Origin: Deltaproteobacteria bacterium
GTDB lineage: Bacteria > Desulfobacterota > DSM-4660 > Desulfatiglandales > HGW-15
Length of the DNA stretch: 64,000 bases
Assembly: GCA_020060215.1 (NCBI GenBank)
Contig: JAGVAP010000033.1
Span: 1 to 64,000, forward strand
Direction of reading: 5' to 3'
Positions 33,736 to 44,674 of the stretch are shown one piece after another; the first letter of the stretch is position 1, and each line of letters starts with the position of its first letter. The position numbers and the translations under genes were made by a program. Under the pieces are notes generated by a model. The model did no database searches, was not told the DNA's origin, and was given only the letters and a program-made list of their open reading frames with translations.

Positions 33736-35293
33736 GGTCCCCCTCCGCACCCTGACCGGCCAATGGAAATCGCAGGGAGAAGGTGGTCCCCTCTCCCTCC
33801 GTGCTCTGAACCTCGATCCGGCCGCCGTGATTCTTTACGACCCCATAGACGATGGAGAGCCCCAGGCCGGTGCCTTCTCCTTCTTCTTTGGTCGTGAAAA
33901 AGGGATCGAAGATCTTCTGGCGGTATGCTTCGGGGATCCCGCAGCCCGTATCGGCAACCGTGATCAATGCCTCTTTGCGGGCGGTATCGGCCCTCAGGAC
34001 CAGGCTCAAGGTTCCCCCTCTCGGCATGGCATCGACGGCGTTGAAGATCAGGTTCAGAAAACACTGTTGCAGCTGATTGACATCCCCTCTGATCATCAGG
34101 GGTTCTTCCGGGAAGTCGATCACCTGACGGATGTCCTGCAGGTCCAATCGATGGCGCGTCAGGGAGAGGACCGCGACGCACACGTCCTTGAGGCTCACAT
34201 CCTTCTCCTCCAGCGCAGACTCCCTGGCAAAGGAGAGGAGGCCGGAGATGATGGCGCCGCACCGCTCGAGTTCGCCGGACATGAGATCGAGATAATGCCT
34301 GAATGCGCCCAGATCGTCGGTCGAAGGGCTGCCCTGACGCAAGATGGACTGCATGAGACTGCAGAAGGTCAACATTCCATGGATCGGGTTGTTGATCTCG
34401 TGGACGCAGCTGGCGGAGAGCTTGCCGAGGGAGATCAACCGATCCTCCTGAACCACCCTGTTCAAATCGGTCTTCAGCTGCCTGACCCTCAGTTCCCAGC
34501 GGGTCGAGAGTTCATCGGTGATGTCTCTCCAGATCTCGATCACCCGTACGATCTCCCCCTCTGAATTGATCCGTACGGGGAACGTCTCTAGGTCACAGTA
34601 GTTCGTCCTCCCTCCATCCATGATATGTTCATGGATCGCATGGGCCGAGTGCCCGGTCCTCAGGGTCTCGACCATGGGACATCCCATCTCCGGCATCCAT
34701 TCCGAGCAGGGTGAGCTAAGGCCATGGGTGATTTCGTAGCAGTGACGGCCGATCACCTGCTCCCTCGGTTTGTTGACCGCCCTCAGGTAACCCTCGTTGG
34801 CCTCCAGGATGCTGAAATCCTGGTTCAGGACGACAATGCGTTCGTTGGACTGCTGGAGGAGAAACTCCCAGACCGCCTTCTCGAGCGTCACCTCCTTTTC
34901 CCTCGAACCCAGTTCCTGTTCGGACATCAAGAAGGCCTGGAACCATGCCAGCAGCAGGTGATCGATCACCCAGATGCCGCCTGGCCTCATCTGGAGCAGC
35001 TGCGAGAGCACATCCCGCCGGCGAGTCAGCTCGAGGACGCCGTCCAGATCGGCGATCTTGAAGATCTCGCTGCAGTCACGCGTGATCGGCAGGCCCATCT
35101 CCCGGGCGAGCTGCATCCCCTCGGCCTGGGGATCGATGTCGCAGACCGCCACGATATGGATATCCAGGTGGGGCAGCTCCACTTTCCGGAGAAACTCGAG
35201 AAAGGACCTGCAGGTCTCCCCGCCCCCTACGATGGCCAGATTCAGCCTCCGCTTCTGCGGGTCCTGAGACAGTCTTCCAAGGTCTTCTTCCAT
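33728..35293 (-). CDS. Sensor histidine kinase with N-terminal Rossmann-like domain and PAS
   Basis: A 521-residue cytoplasmic kinase. Residues 1-120 look like a nucleotide-binding Rossmann domain ([19 protein letters not shown], then [14 protein letters not shown]), followed by a PAS domain (about 145-265) with cysteines at SSPCSEW and MGCPMVE, a HisKA domain (H-box [16 protein letters not shown]) and an ATPase domain ([31 protein letters not shown]). A GGG-type N-terminus may sense NAD(H) or another dinucleotide, but this is inference. It overlaps the response regulator gene. The start has AAAGGGG upstream. It follows the hdrA gene by 85 bases on the same strand. Confidence 0.9.
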   Translation of the reverse strand: MEEDLGRLSQDPQKRRLNLAIVGGGETCRSFLEFLRKVELPHLDIHIVAVCDIDPQAEGMQLAREMGLPITRDCSEIFKIADLDGVLELTRRRDVLSQLLQMRPGGIWVIDHLLLAWFQAFLMSEQELGSREKEVTLEKAVWEFLLQQSNERIVVLNQDFSILEANEGYLRAVNKPREQVIGRHCYEITHGLSSPCSEWMPEMGCPMVETLRTGHSAHAIHEHIMDGGRTNYCDLETFPVRINSEGEIVRVIEIWRDITDELSTRWELRVRQLKTDLNRVVQEDRLISLGKLSASCVHEINNPIHGMLTFCSLMQSILRQGSPSTDDLGAFRHYLDLMSGELERCGAIISGLLSFARESALEEKDVSLKDVCVAVLSLTRHRLDLQDIRQVIDFPEEPLMIRGDVNQLQQCFLNLIFNAVDAMPRGGTLSLVLRADTARKEALITVADTGCGIPEAYRQKIFDPFFTTKEEGEGTGLGLSIVYGVVKNHGGRIEVQSTEGEGTTFSLRFPLAGQGAEGDHG

Positions 35294-35377
35294 TAACCCC
35301 TTTCGAGCAAGACCCGGAGGTCCGTGGGTTCACTGGAGAGGAGAACAGCGTGATCCATGGACATTACGAAAACTCTC

Positions 35378-38300
35378 TCACATCTGATCGATCATGGCAA
35401 GTATCTGGGCATCGTCAAACCCCCTCAGCCGCACGGCACCGCTGCGGCAGGAGGCGGTGCACAGGCCGCATCCCTTGCACAATGCCGGATTGATCTCCAT
35501 CGCGCCGCTTTCCTTGTCCATGGCCGCACCGAAGGGGCACACCTCCATGCAGGTAGCGCACCGGCTGCAGAGGGCGGGATCGATCTCGGCGACCATGCCG
35601 CCCGCACGGATAGTGCCCGCGGCCAGGAAGCCCGCCGCGCGCCCTGCCGCGGCCAAAGCCTGCGAGATGCTTTCCTCCAGAGGCTTGGGGTGATGGGCCA
35701 GGCCGCAGAGGAACACCCCTTCGGCTGCGAAATCCACCGGCCGCAGCTTGACATGGGCTTCCGCAAAAAAGCCGTCCTCCTCCAGCGGGATCTTGAAGAA
35801 CCCGGCGGTGGCCCGGCCCTCTGCAGGGATGATACCGGTCGCCAGGACGAGCATATCTGCCTGGATGTGGATGGTTCTCTCCAGGACGGGGTCCAGGACC
35901 CCTATCTCGATCGTGTCTCCCTGCGCCGGTCGGACACGCGGTTTGTGCTGCACATCGTAGCGGATGAACAGGATCCCCTCTTTCCGGGCCCGGGTGTAGA
36001 GGTCCTCTTTCTCTCCATAGGTCCTCATGTCCCTGTACAGGACGGATATCCGCATCCCGGGATTGCGCCGGCGCAGCTCCAGGGCCGATTCCAGCGTGTG
36101 GGAGCAGCAGACCTTGCTGCAATAGGGCCGATCGGGCTCCCGCGAGCCCACGCATTGAATGAAAACCGCGGAGCCTGCCCTTTCGAGCATTTGGTCATGA
36201 TCCAGGAACCTCCGGTCCAGCTCCAGATGGGTCATGACCCGGGAATGGGTCCCATAGAGGTACTCCTTTGGTCTGTGCTCCCCTCCGCCGGTGGCGATGA
36301 CGGCGACCCCGTGCTTGAGGAGGACCTCACCGCGCCTGCCTCTGCGTGTGAGGGTGGAGACGAAGTTTCCCACGAACCCTTCGACCTTCGAGAGCTCGGT
36401 GGAGCGGTAAACGGCGATCAAGGGATCGGAATCCACCTCGCGGATGAGGTCGGACAGGTACTCCTGCACGGACACTCCTCGCCAGGGAGAAAACAGATGC
36501 CTGGCCGCGCCGCCAAGCTCCTCTTCCCGCTCCACCAGATGGACCCGGTAGCCCTGGTCCGCCAGGTTTTTGGCCGCCACCATGCCCGAGACGCCGCCGC
36601 CCAGGACAAGGGCCTCGGGAAACACCTCCAATGACTGCTCCCGGAGCGGCGACAGGAGAGCGGCCCTCGCAACCGCCATCCTTACCAGGTCCATGGCCTT
36701 TTCGGTGGCCGCGCCCGGGTCCCTGCCGTGGACCCACGAGGCCTGATTGCGGATGTTGGTCATCTCGAAGAGGTACTTGTTCAATCCGGCGTTGAGCAGG
36801 GTCTCCTGGAAGAGGGGCTCGTGGGTCTTCGGCGTGCAGGCGGCCACCACCACGCGGTTGATCCCTTCCTCCCGGATGATCCGCGACATCTTGATCTGGG
36901 TGTCCTGCGAGCAGGTGTAGAGATTGTCCTCTGCGTAGACCACGTGGGGGAGCGTTGTGGCATAGTCCCGAACGGCCGGCACATCAACCACGCCCCCGAT
37001 GTTGATCCCGCACCGGCACACAAAGACACCGATGCGGGGAGGTTCCCCCCTCACGTCCACCTCCGGGACCCCTTCAGGGGTCTGGGTTTTCGACCCCCTG
37101 CTCTCTTTCAGGAAACCGCTCGATGCGGCGGCCGCCGCAGAGGCCTCCATCACGGACTGGGGAATGTCCTTGGGGCCCTGGAAGGATCCACACACGTAGA
37201 TCCCGGTCCTGGAGGTGGAGACCGGATGGAAACGGCCGGTCCTGGCGAAACCATACCGGTCCAGCTCCACCCCCAGCCTCCGGGCAAGCTCCGCCTGCTC
37301 TTTGCCGGGTTCGAACCCCACGGAGAGGACCACCATGTCAAAGATCTCGTCCACAAAACCGCCCGCCTCGTTCGCATAGCGGATCTTGAGATCCCCCTCT
37401 CCGCACGGCTCCACGGTGTGGATGCGGGAGCGAATGAAACGAATATCGAGCTCCTCTTCCGCACGCCGGGCATACTGCTCGAACCCCTTGCCGCAGGTGC
37501 GCATGTCCGTGTAGAAGATGGCCGCGTCCAGAGTCGAGTGGCTATGGGACTTGGCGACCATGGCCTGCTTGACGGCGTAGGTGCAGCAGACGGTAGAGCA
37601 ATAGGGGTGCCCGGCCCCATCGCGGGTCCTCGATCCTACGCACTGCACCCAGGCGATCCGCCGCGGCTCCTCACGGTCATAGGGCCGCATCAGATGGCCC
37701 TTGAACGGGCCGGAACCGCTGAGCACCCTCTCAAACTCCAGGCTGGTGACCACATCGGGAGACTCGCGGTAGCCGTACCGCTCGAGCCCGGATGGGTCAA
37801 ATACGTCGCTGCCGGCCGCGACGATGACTGCGCCCACCTCCAGCGAACCCTCCCGGGGCCGGTCGCCGTACCGGACAGCCTCCGCCATGCACACCTTTTC
37901 ACAGAGGCCGCACCCGATGCAGGCATCCCGATCGATCACGTACGAGAGAGGCACCGCCTGCGCATACGTGATGTGGGTGGCCGACCTCAGGGCGAGGCCC
38001 CCGTTGAACCGGTCGACGGCGGTGACCGGACAGACGGTGCTGCATTGACCGCAACCGGTGCACTTCAACGGATCGATGTATCTCGGAAGGGTACGCAGCG
38101 CCACACGAAAGCGGCCCGGCTCCCCATCGAGGCCGATCACTTCCGTATCCGTGACCACGACGATATTGCGATGCCGGCCGACCTCGACCAGTTTCGGCGA
38201 GATGATTCACATCGCGCAGTCGTTGGTCGGAAAGGTCTTGTCCAGCCGGGACATGAGCCCGCCGATGGCAGGAGATCGGTCGACCAGGTAGACATAGAAT

Positions 38301-38398
38301 CCCAGGCCGGCAAGATCCAGGGCCGCCTGCATCCCGGCGATCCCCGCACCGACCACCATCAGCGCGCCCGTTTTTTCGCCCTTGTTGGACATGTTCAT
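35378..38398 (-). CDS. hdrA: Tandem HdrA-like selenoprotein (UGA at codon 64)
   Basis: A 1006-residue HdrA if TGA at 38209-38207 encodes Sec. Residues 1-63 hold the FAD motif ([13 protein letters not shown]) and end TNDCAM; then Sec and [10 protein letters not shown] follow, where cysteine is usual. Next come a two-cluster ferredoxin part ([23 protein letters not shown]), an HdrA cluster motif (CVGSR, then YCSTVCC), then a complete second HdrA: CRCGINIG domain, second FAD motif ([16 protein letters not shown]), second CVGSR/YCSKVCC motif and two more ferredoxin sets ([23 protein letters not shown]). A family member is usually around 650 residues. Start at 38398 has GGGGAGAG upstream; the ATG two codons later is an alternative. 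It works with MvhD-like electron carriers in the cytoplasm. Confidence 0.88.
38174..38191 (-). promoter_or_regulatory. Predicted SECIS stem-loop (hdrA at 35378)
   Basis: On the minus strand CTGGTC pairs with GGCCGG (with two G-U pairs) around the loop GAGGTC. The stem starts 15 nt past the UGA and GGU sits at +24 to +26. Confidence 0.7.
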
Positions 38399-38439
38399 TT
38401 TTCTCTCCCCGGACGTTCGCCCGAATGGACCCGCGTGCA

Positions 38440-39198
38440 TCAGCCCTCGCACCGTATAAACCTGGGCGTCGTCCCCTGGTAGGATTGAACCTCCGCCTCC
38501 CGGCGCCTTTCCAGTTCGCCCAAGCGCAGGGAGACGGTATGGACGGGCAGTCCGGTCGAGAAGGCAATCTCTCTGACCGACAAAGGGGCTTCCCGGATGG
38601 CCTCCGAGATCAGTCCCTCCACATAAGCCTCCTCCGCGGCCCGCTCCAGAAGCTTCCCGTAATCTTCTTCACGGACCCTTTCCCCATACACGTTGCCGTT
38701 GCGGGTCAGCGGAAGCGCTATTCCCATGAGCCAGCGCAGCCGCTGCGAGGTGAGGGCCTTTTCCGCGGCCGCCAGCTCTATCCCGTTCGCGGCGGGGTCG
38801 AAAGGCCCCAATTCCTGGATCCGTTCGCTGAACGCGGTCACATACTCCGCAAAGAGCCGGCCTTCGGCCGCACTCACCCAGCGAAGACAGAGACGGTCGC
38901 GGCCGATGCCGGAGCGTTCCAGCAGGTTTGCAACGACCTCCATCTCCTTCGCCACATGGACATTACCGTACAGGTAATGGCATTCTCCCATGTGTCACCC
39001 GGAGACGAAGATGCCGTCGAAACCGTTTCGCAAGCCGTTGATCACGAAGGCGGGGTCCACCCGGCCCGAGCACATGGTCCTGATCACCCGGATGGCCGGT
39101 GGGTATTGGATCCTGGAAACACCCGCCAGATCCGCGCCTGCGTACGCGCACCAGTTGCAGAGAAAGGCCAGGATCTTCGGTTCGAATGGCTCATTCAT
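38440..39198 (-). CDS. MvhD/FlpD-like selenoprotein (UGA at codon 68)
   Basis: A 252-residue iron-sulfur delta subunit of the MvhD/HdrA partner family when TGA at 38997-38995 is read as Sec. The first part has the family motif ([15 protein letters not shown], then TMCSGRVDP). It then runs into [16 protein letters not shown], where homologues have GCHxGDCHY. The rest ([20 protein letters not shown]) is MvhD-like and ends with a helix-turn-helix-like tail ([33 protein letters not shown]). The start at 39198 has AAAGGA upstream. The cluster it holds passes electrons to HdrA. The 42-base gap to the hdrA gene places both in one operon. Confidence 0.88.
38954..38993 (-). promoter_or_regulatory. Predicted SECIS stem-loop (mvhD-like)
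   Basis: CATTACC pairs with GGTAATG around TGTAC, and ACATGG pairs with CCATGT outside it. The apical loop covers +23 to +27 from the UGA, the same position as in the other three Sec genes, although it lacks the GGU. Confidence 0.65.
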
Positions 39199-39275
39199 GG
39201 GATTGTCCTTTGTCTAGTTTGCCCGTGGTGGTGCGCTGTCCGTGGTCCGTTTCGTCTTTGGATTCGGCGTTGGAA

Positions 39276-39296
39276 GTTCGATGTTCGACGTTCGTC
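39276..39296. repeat. Heptad GTTCGAY direct repeats
   Basis: GTTCGAT, GTTCGAC and GTTCGTC follow each other without spacing in the 104-base gap between the HdrA-GcvH fusion and the mvhD-like gene. The period of seven resembles the TCAGC repeats at 7920. Confidence 0.5.
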
Positions 39297-39302
39297 TCTT
39301 GG

Positions 39303-42300
39303 TCAAAGGAAAAACGTCTCCAACAGCCGATCCCACCCGACTTCGGGAAAACTGCCGAAGAGATCGGGGACGGCTTCTCCTCCGGTCGCGGCAAGACGTT
39401 CGTACTCTTTACCGAGGAGCTGGAGGAGTTTCTGCGTCTCCCCCTCCATCCACCGCAGCCCTTGCTCGCCGGACAGGAGGCGACGGAGATCCCGATCGAG
39501 CAGGAGAGGCTCCAGGATGATGAGCCATCCCCGGCCATAAGGATCCTCGGAAACGATCTCCGGTTGGGCCAGGATGCTCCGGTTCACTTCGAAGACCCTT
39601 CCCGTCACGGGTGCAACGAGATCCGCCTCGTGTCCTCCCCTGGCATAGACCCAGCCCCTTCGGCCTTCATGCAGGAGGGCGCCTGTGGGTGGTACCCTCA
39701 GGGTCTCCGGACGGCCGAGCACCTTGGTGGTGAAATCGTCCACCCCGATCTTCAGCCTCCCTCCCCGCTCGACCGATACCCAGCTGTGACCGGAGTGGAA
39801 ATAACAGTCGCCGGCCATGCGATACCCCATGACGGAAGTGACCCTCCCGGCCCCGGAACGGCGGCGTCTCTTGAGATCCATGGCGTCTTCGCCCCCGGCG
39901 TGGATGGCCGCCAGGATCTCCCGGTCGCGGAAGCCCTTCATGTCGATCGCCTTCCGCGGACAAACGGCCGCACAGAGCCCGCAACCCTTGCAGAGTGCGG
40001 GGAGGCTTTCCGCGCTGCACCCCCTGCCGTCCGACTTCACCAGCCTCATGGCGCCGAAGGCACAGGAGGCCTCGCAAAGGCCGCACCCGATGCAGCGCTT
40101 CTCGTCGACGACCGAGATCATGGGTTCGATCTCCACGTGCCGTTGCGTGAGCACCATCGAGGCCCGCATCGCCGCCGCCTGTGCCTGGGCGATCGATTCA
40201 TCGATGGGTTTGGGGTAGTGGGCCAGGCCGCAGACGAAGACCCCCTCTGTCGAGCCATCCACCGGCCGCAGTTTGGCGTGGGCTTCCATGAAAAAGCCCT
40301 CCTGGTTCAACGGCACCTTGAAGAGCCTGGCTACGGGTCCATGATCGGCGGGCACGATGGCCGTGAGGAGGTTCACGTAATCGACATCGACGCTGACCTG
40401 CATGCCCAGGACCGGGTCCCTGGCCGTGATGCGCACCTTCTCCCTCCCGCCGGAGAGGACCATTTGGAGCGAGGGCTTCTCCCGGGGGGAGTACCGTACG
40501 AAGGTGATGCCGAGTTCGCGAGCCCGCCGGTAGAGCCGCTCACGCCGGCCGTAGCTTCTCATGTCGCGATAGAATATGAAGACGTCCAGCCCTGGACGGC
40601 GCTCCTTCAGGGAAACGGCCTTCATGAGGGAGGCGGTGCAGCAGACGCGCGAGCAGTACGATCTCTCCCCTTCGCGCGACCCCACACAGAGAATGAAGGC
40701 CACCGCGTCGGACTGATTGAGCCGTTCCGGTTCCGCTTCGAAGAGTCTTTCCAGTTCGTGCCAGCGCGTTACCCTTTCCGTCTGCCCGTAGAGGTATTCC
40801 TCCGTCTCGAGGGGGCGCCCCCCTGTGGCGAGGATCGTCACCCCGTGGGAGAGCTCCCGGACTCGTTCATGGCTCTCCACCGTGGTGGTGAAGTTCCCGA
40901 CGAAGCCCTTCACGTCCTTGACGCGAGTGGAGAGGAAGAGTTCGATGTTCCGATGTCTCCGGACCTGGTCCGTCAACCGGGCGAGGTAACCCTTCACATC
41001 CTCACCGGTCCATGTCCGTGAGAGGTTCACGGCATATCCGCCCAGGCGGGCATCCTGTTCGACGAGGTAGGTCCTGAATCCCTGATCTGCGAGGTTGAGC
41101 GCAACGTTCAATCCGGCGACCCCCCCGCCGATCACCAGGGCCGAGGGGTGGACCTTCAACCGGAGCGGGGAAAGGGGCTCTGAAAGGCAGGCTTTGGAAA
41201 CGGCCATCCGCACAAGGTCCTTGGCCTTCTGCGTCGCCTCCCGGGGGGCATCCTTGTGGACCCAGGCGACCTGGTCGCGGATATTCGCGAACTCGAAGAG
41301 ATGGCGGTTGAGGCCGGCTTCCTCCAGGGTCTCCTGGAACAAGGACTCATGCGTCCTGGGGGAACAAGCGGCGATCACGATGCGATTAAGCCGCTGCGCC
41401 CTCACGGCATCCCTGATCAGCTGCTGGGTGTCCTCGCTGCAGGTGAACCTGTTGTCGGCTGCATAGACCACTCCCGGGAGCGTCCGGGCATAATCCCTCA
41501 CCGCCTTCACATCGACGACGGTTCCGATGTTTACACCGCAGTGGCAGACCAATACTCCGACGCGGGGGTCCTCCCCGTCGACGCATCTCTCCTCCGGACA
41601 GCGCTTCCGACGAGCTCCCCGGTTTGGGGCATCCCTGAGCAGGGCCGCACACTGGCTTGCCGCCGCGGACGCTTCCGTAATGGACTGGGGGATGTCTTTC
41701 GGTCCCGAAAAGCCCCCGCAGACGAAGATCCCGGGCCTCGAGGTGCGGGTCGGGGCCGTGCAGCCGGTCTGTGCAAAGCGGTCCGGATCGAGGGCGAGTC
41801 CCATCTTCTCCGCAAGCTTGACCGTATCTTCCGACACTTCGAGGCCGAGCGAGAGCACGACCATGTCGAAGAGCTCCCATCGCGGCCGGCCCTCCCCGTC
41901 CACATAGGCGAGTTTGAGCGCATCTTCGTTCGGGCCGGAGGGCTCCACAGTGTGGACGCGCGATCGGATGAGGCGGATCCCGGCATCCTTTTCCCCACGT
42001 GCGCAGTACGGTTCGAACTCCTTCCCATGGGTGCGGAGGTCCATGAAGAAGATCGCCGCATCCAGATTCGGGGCGTGCTCCTTCGCCACGATCGCCTCCT
42101 TGATCGCGGCCATGCAGCACACGGAAGAACAGTAGGGGTGGTTCCCGTCCCTGGACCCCACGCACTGGAGAAAGGCGATCTTCCGCGGCTCTTGTTGGTC
42201 CGAGGGCCGTCTCAGGTGACCCTGATAGGGTCCCGTCGAGCTGAGGATCCGCTCGAATTCAAGACTCGTCACCACGTTCTGAAGTCTCTTGTATCCGTAC

Positions 42301-42920
42301 CCCCCGGCCGCCCGGGCATCCACCGGCCGCAGCCCAGGGGCGAGGAGAATCGCCCCCACGTCGATTTCGTACCGCTTCTCCTGCTGGGAAAAATCGATGG
42401 CCTGGCTCGGACAGACCTTCTCGCATGCGCGGCACTTTCCCTTCGTCAAGTAGAGGCAGTGATCCGGGTCGATCAGGTACTTGAGGGGCACGGCCTGCGG
42501 ATACCGGACATGGGCGGACGTTCTCTTGCCGAGCCCCTGGTTGTAATCATCCTCCACGCGGCTCGGGCATTTCTCTGCGCAGAGGCCGCAGGCGATACAT
42601 CTGCCGGGGTCGACATAGCGCGGCAGCTCCCTGATCTCGACAGTGAAATCTCCTTCAGCACCGCCGACGGACTCCACCTCCGCCAACGTGTGGAGGAGGA
42701 TATTGCGGTTCCGGCCGACCTCGACCAGTTTGGGCGAGAGGATTCACATGGCGCAATCATTCGTGGGAAAGGTCTTGTCCAGGCCGCTCATCATGCCACC
42801 GATGGCGGAATCCTTCTCAACCAGATGCACCTGGAAACCAGAACCGGCCAGATCCAGGGATGCCTGGATACCGGCAATTCCTCCGCCCACCACCATGACC
42901 GATCCTGCGCTATCCTTCAT
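39303..42920 (-). CDS. hdrA: Tandem HdrA-like selenoprotein fused to a GcvH-like domain (UGA at codon 59)
   Basis: A 1205-residue fusion when TGA at 42746-42744 is Sec. The beginning is [19 protein letters not shown], then [20 protein letters not shown], a ferredoxin part ([22 protein letters not shown]), CVGSR/YCSSVCC, the CHCGVNIG domain, a second FAD motif ([16 protein letters not shown]), CVGSR/YCSRVCC and ferredoxin sets ([23 protein letters not shown]). From about residue 1015 a GcvH-like domain follows ([39 protein letters not shown]). The position of the lipoyl-lysine (ESVKA in E. coli GcvH) reads ARGGH here, so it is not lipoylated. The start at 42920 overlaps the end of the GcvH-like gene. 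Two stems suggest Sec insertion but the ribosome site is weak. Confidence 0.87.
42711..42728 (-). promoter_or_regulatory. Predicted SECIS stem-loop (hdrA-gcvH)
   Basis: CTGGTC and GGCCGG pair around GAGGTC, identical to the loop in the other hdrA gene and at the same +22 to +27 place after the UGA. The bases between UGA and stem differ slightly, so the loop is conserved beyond what the flanking codons require. Confidence 0.7.
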
Positions 42921-44076
42921 GGTTGTCCCAAGCTCCTCGCTTCACCTTCGTCCGAAGAATCTTCTGCACGAGCCCGTCCCAGTCCGCGCCGGGCAGGCTG
43001 CCGAACAGGTCTTCCGCCGGTTCTCCCCCGGTGGCGGCCAACCGCTCGTACTCGGGGCCGAGGGAGTCGAGCAGAAGGCGATTTTCATTTTCCATCCACG
43101 CGAGGCTTTCCTCCCCGTAGTAAAGGGGTTTCAGCTCCTGTCTGAGGAAGGACGGCTCGATCAACATCATCCATCCGTGGAAGTAGGGATCCTTGTGACA
43201 GGCGGAGGGATCTTCCAGGACCTTTGCATTGACCGCCACCACCTTCCCGGTCAGGGGGGACTGCACCGGCGCCCGGTGCCCGTTCCGGGCGATCACAAAC
43301 CCCACCTCGGACTGCCTCACGGAGTCTCCCTCCGCCGGCAGCAAGAGCGCCCTCGGTTCCCCGAACACCTTTGCCGCAAAGTCGTCCATCCCGATGCGGA
43401 CATGGCCGCCCCGCTCCATGTGAGCCCACGCATGCCCAAGGTGGTAGTAAAAATCCCCCGCTACCTTGAAGCCGGAGGCGAGCGTCACCCGGGGATGGGT
43501 CAAGGGTTCGTACCCCGACCCGGCCGCCTGCTCGCTGTATACGGGACAGCGAAAGCACTCATAGTGCCCCGGACAGTTCAGGGGCCCGCCTCTTTTCGCC
43601 ATCGAGGCATAGACGCACGGTCCCGGGACCGTTTCGAACTCACGACTGATCCGGGCCGCCCAGCCGCCCACCGCACCCTTTCTCCCGGGGCGCACCTCTT
43701 CTCCCATGGCCCGGCGCATGTTCATGTCGAACTCGCAGTGATCGCAGTCGCTGTCGTTGTCGCACAACTTGAAATTGATGATGCCGGCCTTCATCCAGAT
43801 GCACTCTTCCCTGGCCGAGGGGGGAACGGGCGGATGTTTCTTCAGGACCTCGTACGGTGCGAACACGATCCCGTCATGATGCAAATAATCCACGTATTGG
43901 GTGCCGGTCGCTCTGACCACCTCTTCGTAATCAAACGGTTGATCGACCGAGATGGTGCTCCTCCCCGACTGCAGGAAGATGTTTTGGGGCCCTTTTGGAG
44001 AGGAATCCCTCGCCCCGTTTTCAGGGGCCGGCCCCTTCCCCCTGTTCCTCAGCCTGACCACGGGTTTTTTCTTCAT
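42910..44076 (-). CDS. GcvH-like protein with Cys-rich N-terminus, no lipoyl-lysine
   Basis: A 388-residue protein opening the Hdr operon. The N-terminal half has a cysteine-rich stretch ([25 protein letters not shown], and [13 protein letters not shown] further on), so it probably binds iron-sulfur clusters or zinc. The C-terminal 190 residues are GcvH-like ([39 protein letters not shown]) and match the end of the next protein. The lipoyl site reads ARNGH instead of the ESVKA pattern, so lysine is absent again. AGGGAGG precedes ATG 44076, 112 bases or so after a sigma-54 transcription start. Its last bases overlap the hdrA start. No glycine cleavage P- or T-proteins are near. Confidence 0.8.
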   Translation of the reverse strand: MKKKPVVRLRNRGKGPAPENGARDSSPKGPQNIFLQSGRSTISVDQPFDYEEVVRATGTQYVDYLHHDGIVFAPYEVLKKHPPVPPSAREECIWMKAGIINFKLCDNDSDCDHCEFDMNMRRAMGEEVRPGRKGAVGGWAARISREFETVPGPCVYASMAKRGGPLNCPGHYECFRCPVYSEQAAGSGYEPLTHPRVTLASGFKVAGDFYYHLGHAWAHMERGGHVRIGMDDFAAKVFGEPRALLLPAEGDSVRQSEVGFVIARNGHRAPVQSPLTGKVVAVNAKVLEDPSACHKDPYFHGWMMLIEPSFLRQELKPLYYGEESLAWMENENRLLLDSLGPEYERLAATGGEPAEDLFGSLPGADWDGLVQKILRTKVKRGAWDNHEG

Positions 44077-44198
44077 GACCGAAACCTCCCTTTCTCCATG
44101 CGACGTTCACGCTCCCCCCTTTTATCCCGGGGCATCTGATTGCGCTCTTTCAGGATGATTGGGGAAGAGGAGGCAAACAGATTTCATCCTTCCGCCAG

Positions 44199-44214
44199 TG
44201 CAACGAGGATGCCA
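44199..44214 (-). promoter_or_regulatory. Sigma-54 promoter of the Hdr operon
   Basis: On the minus strand TGGCATCCTCGTTGCA matches TGGCA(C/T)-N5-TTGCA with GG and GC ten bases apart. A start near 44188 would give a leader of about 112 bases to the GcvH-like ATG. Confidence 0.8.
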
Positions 44215-44393
44215 GGGAAGGGGGAGGATTGAAACAATTCAGTAACCGCTTGGTGCTTCCCGTAATTTCCGGCGGCGGCGAAGATCCGCGTTGTCCCCGC
44301 GGGTGGCACGCCTGAAATCTTTGGCTACATCGCCGATGGGGTCGACCGGGAAAACCGGGCGGATTGCAAAAGAAATGAACCACCTGGCGGCGT

Positions 44394-44577
44394 GTAGCCT
44401 TGCGCTACGCGGATGTAGCCCGGGTGCATCGCGGGAGGGAAAAGCCGCGCCCCTGTCTGGGCGCGGATGCGTTGCATCACCCGCCGTTCGTCCGGAATCA
44501 CAAAACGGCCACGTCATCGCATGAAGGCCGCGGCCCAGGGGAGCGCCTTTGCACCCATGGGTAGCATCGGCGCTACC
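44394..44577. promoter_or_regulatory. Two GTAGC...GCTAC palindromes, candidate activator sites
   Basis: GTAGC-CTTGC-GCTAC (44394-44408) and GGTAGC-ATCGGC-GCTACC (44560-44577) share both arms. The right one is about 100 bases from the cooS promoter and the left about 180 bases from the Hdr promoter, within usual ranges for enhancer sites. Binding by the NtrC-type regulator is a guess. Confidence 0.4.
44421..44483. repeat. Composite REP-like hairpin
   Basis: CGGGTGCATCGC pairs loosely with GCGTTGCATCACCCG, and inside CCGCGCCC pairs perfectly with GGGCGCGG around a CTGTCT loop. It resembles dispersed palindromic repeats with ATGTAGCCCGGGTGC-like sequence. Confidence 0.5.
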
Positions 44578-44674
44578 AGTGCCGGGCTCTTTGTCCCGGG
44601 CCGGAATTCTTGCCACTTTCCTAAGTTCCGTTGATTTCATCGTTTCCGCCCCTGCCCCGATTGGGACCTGAGCC

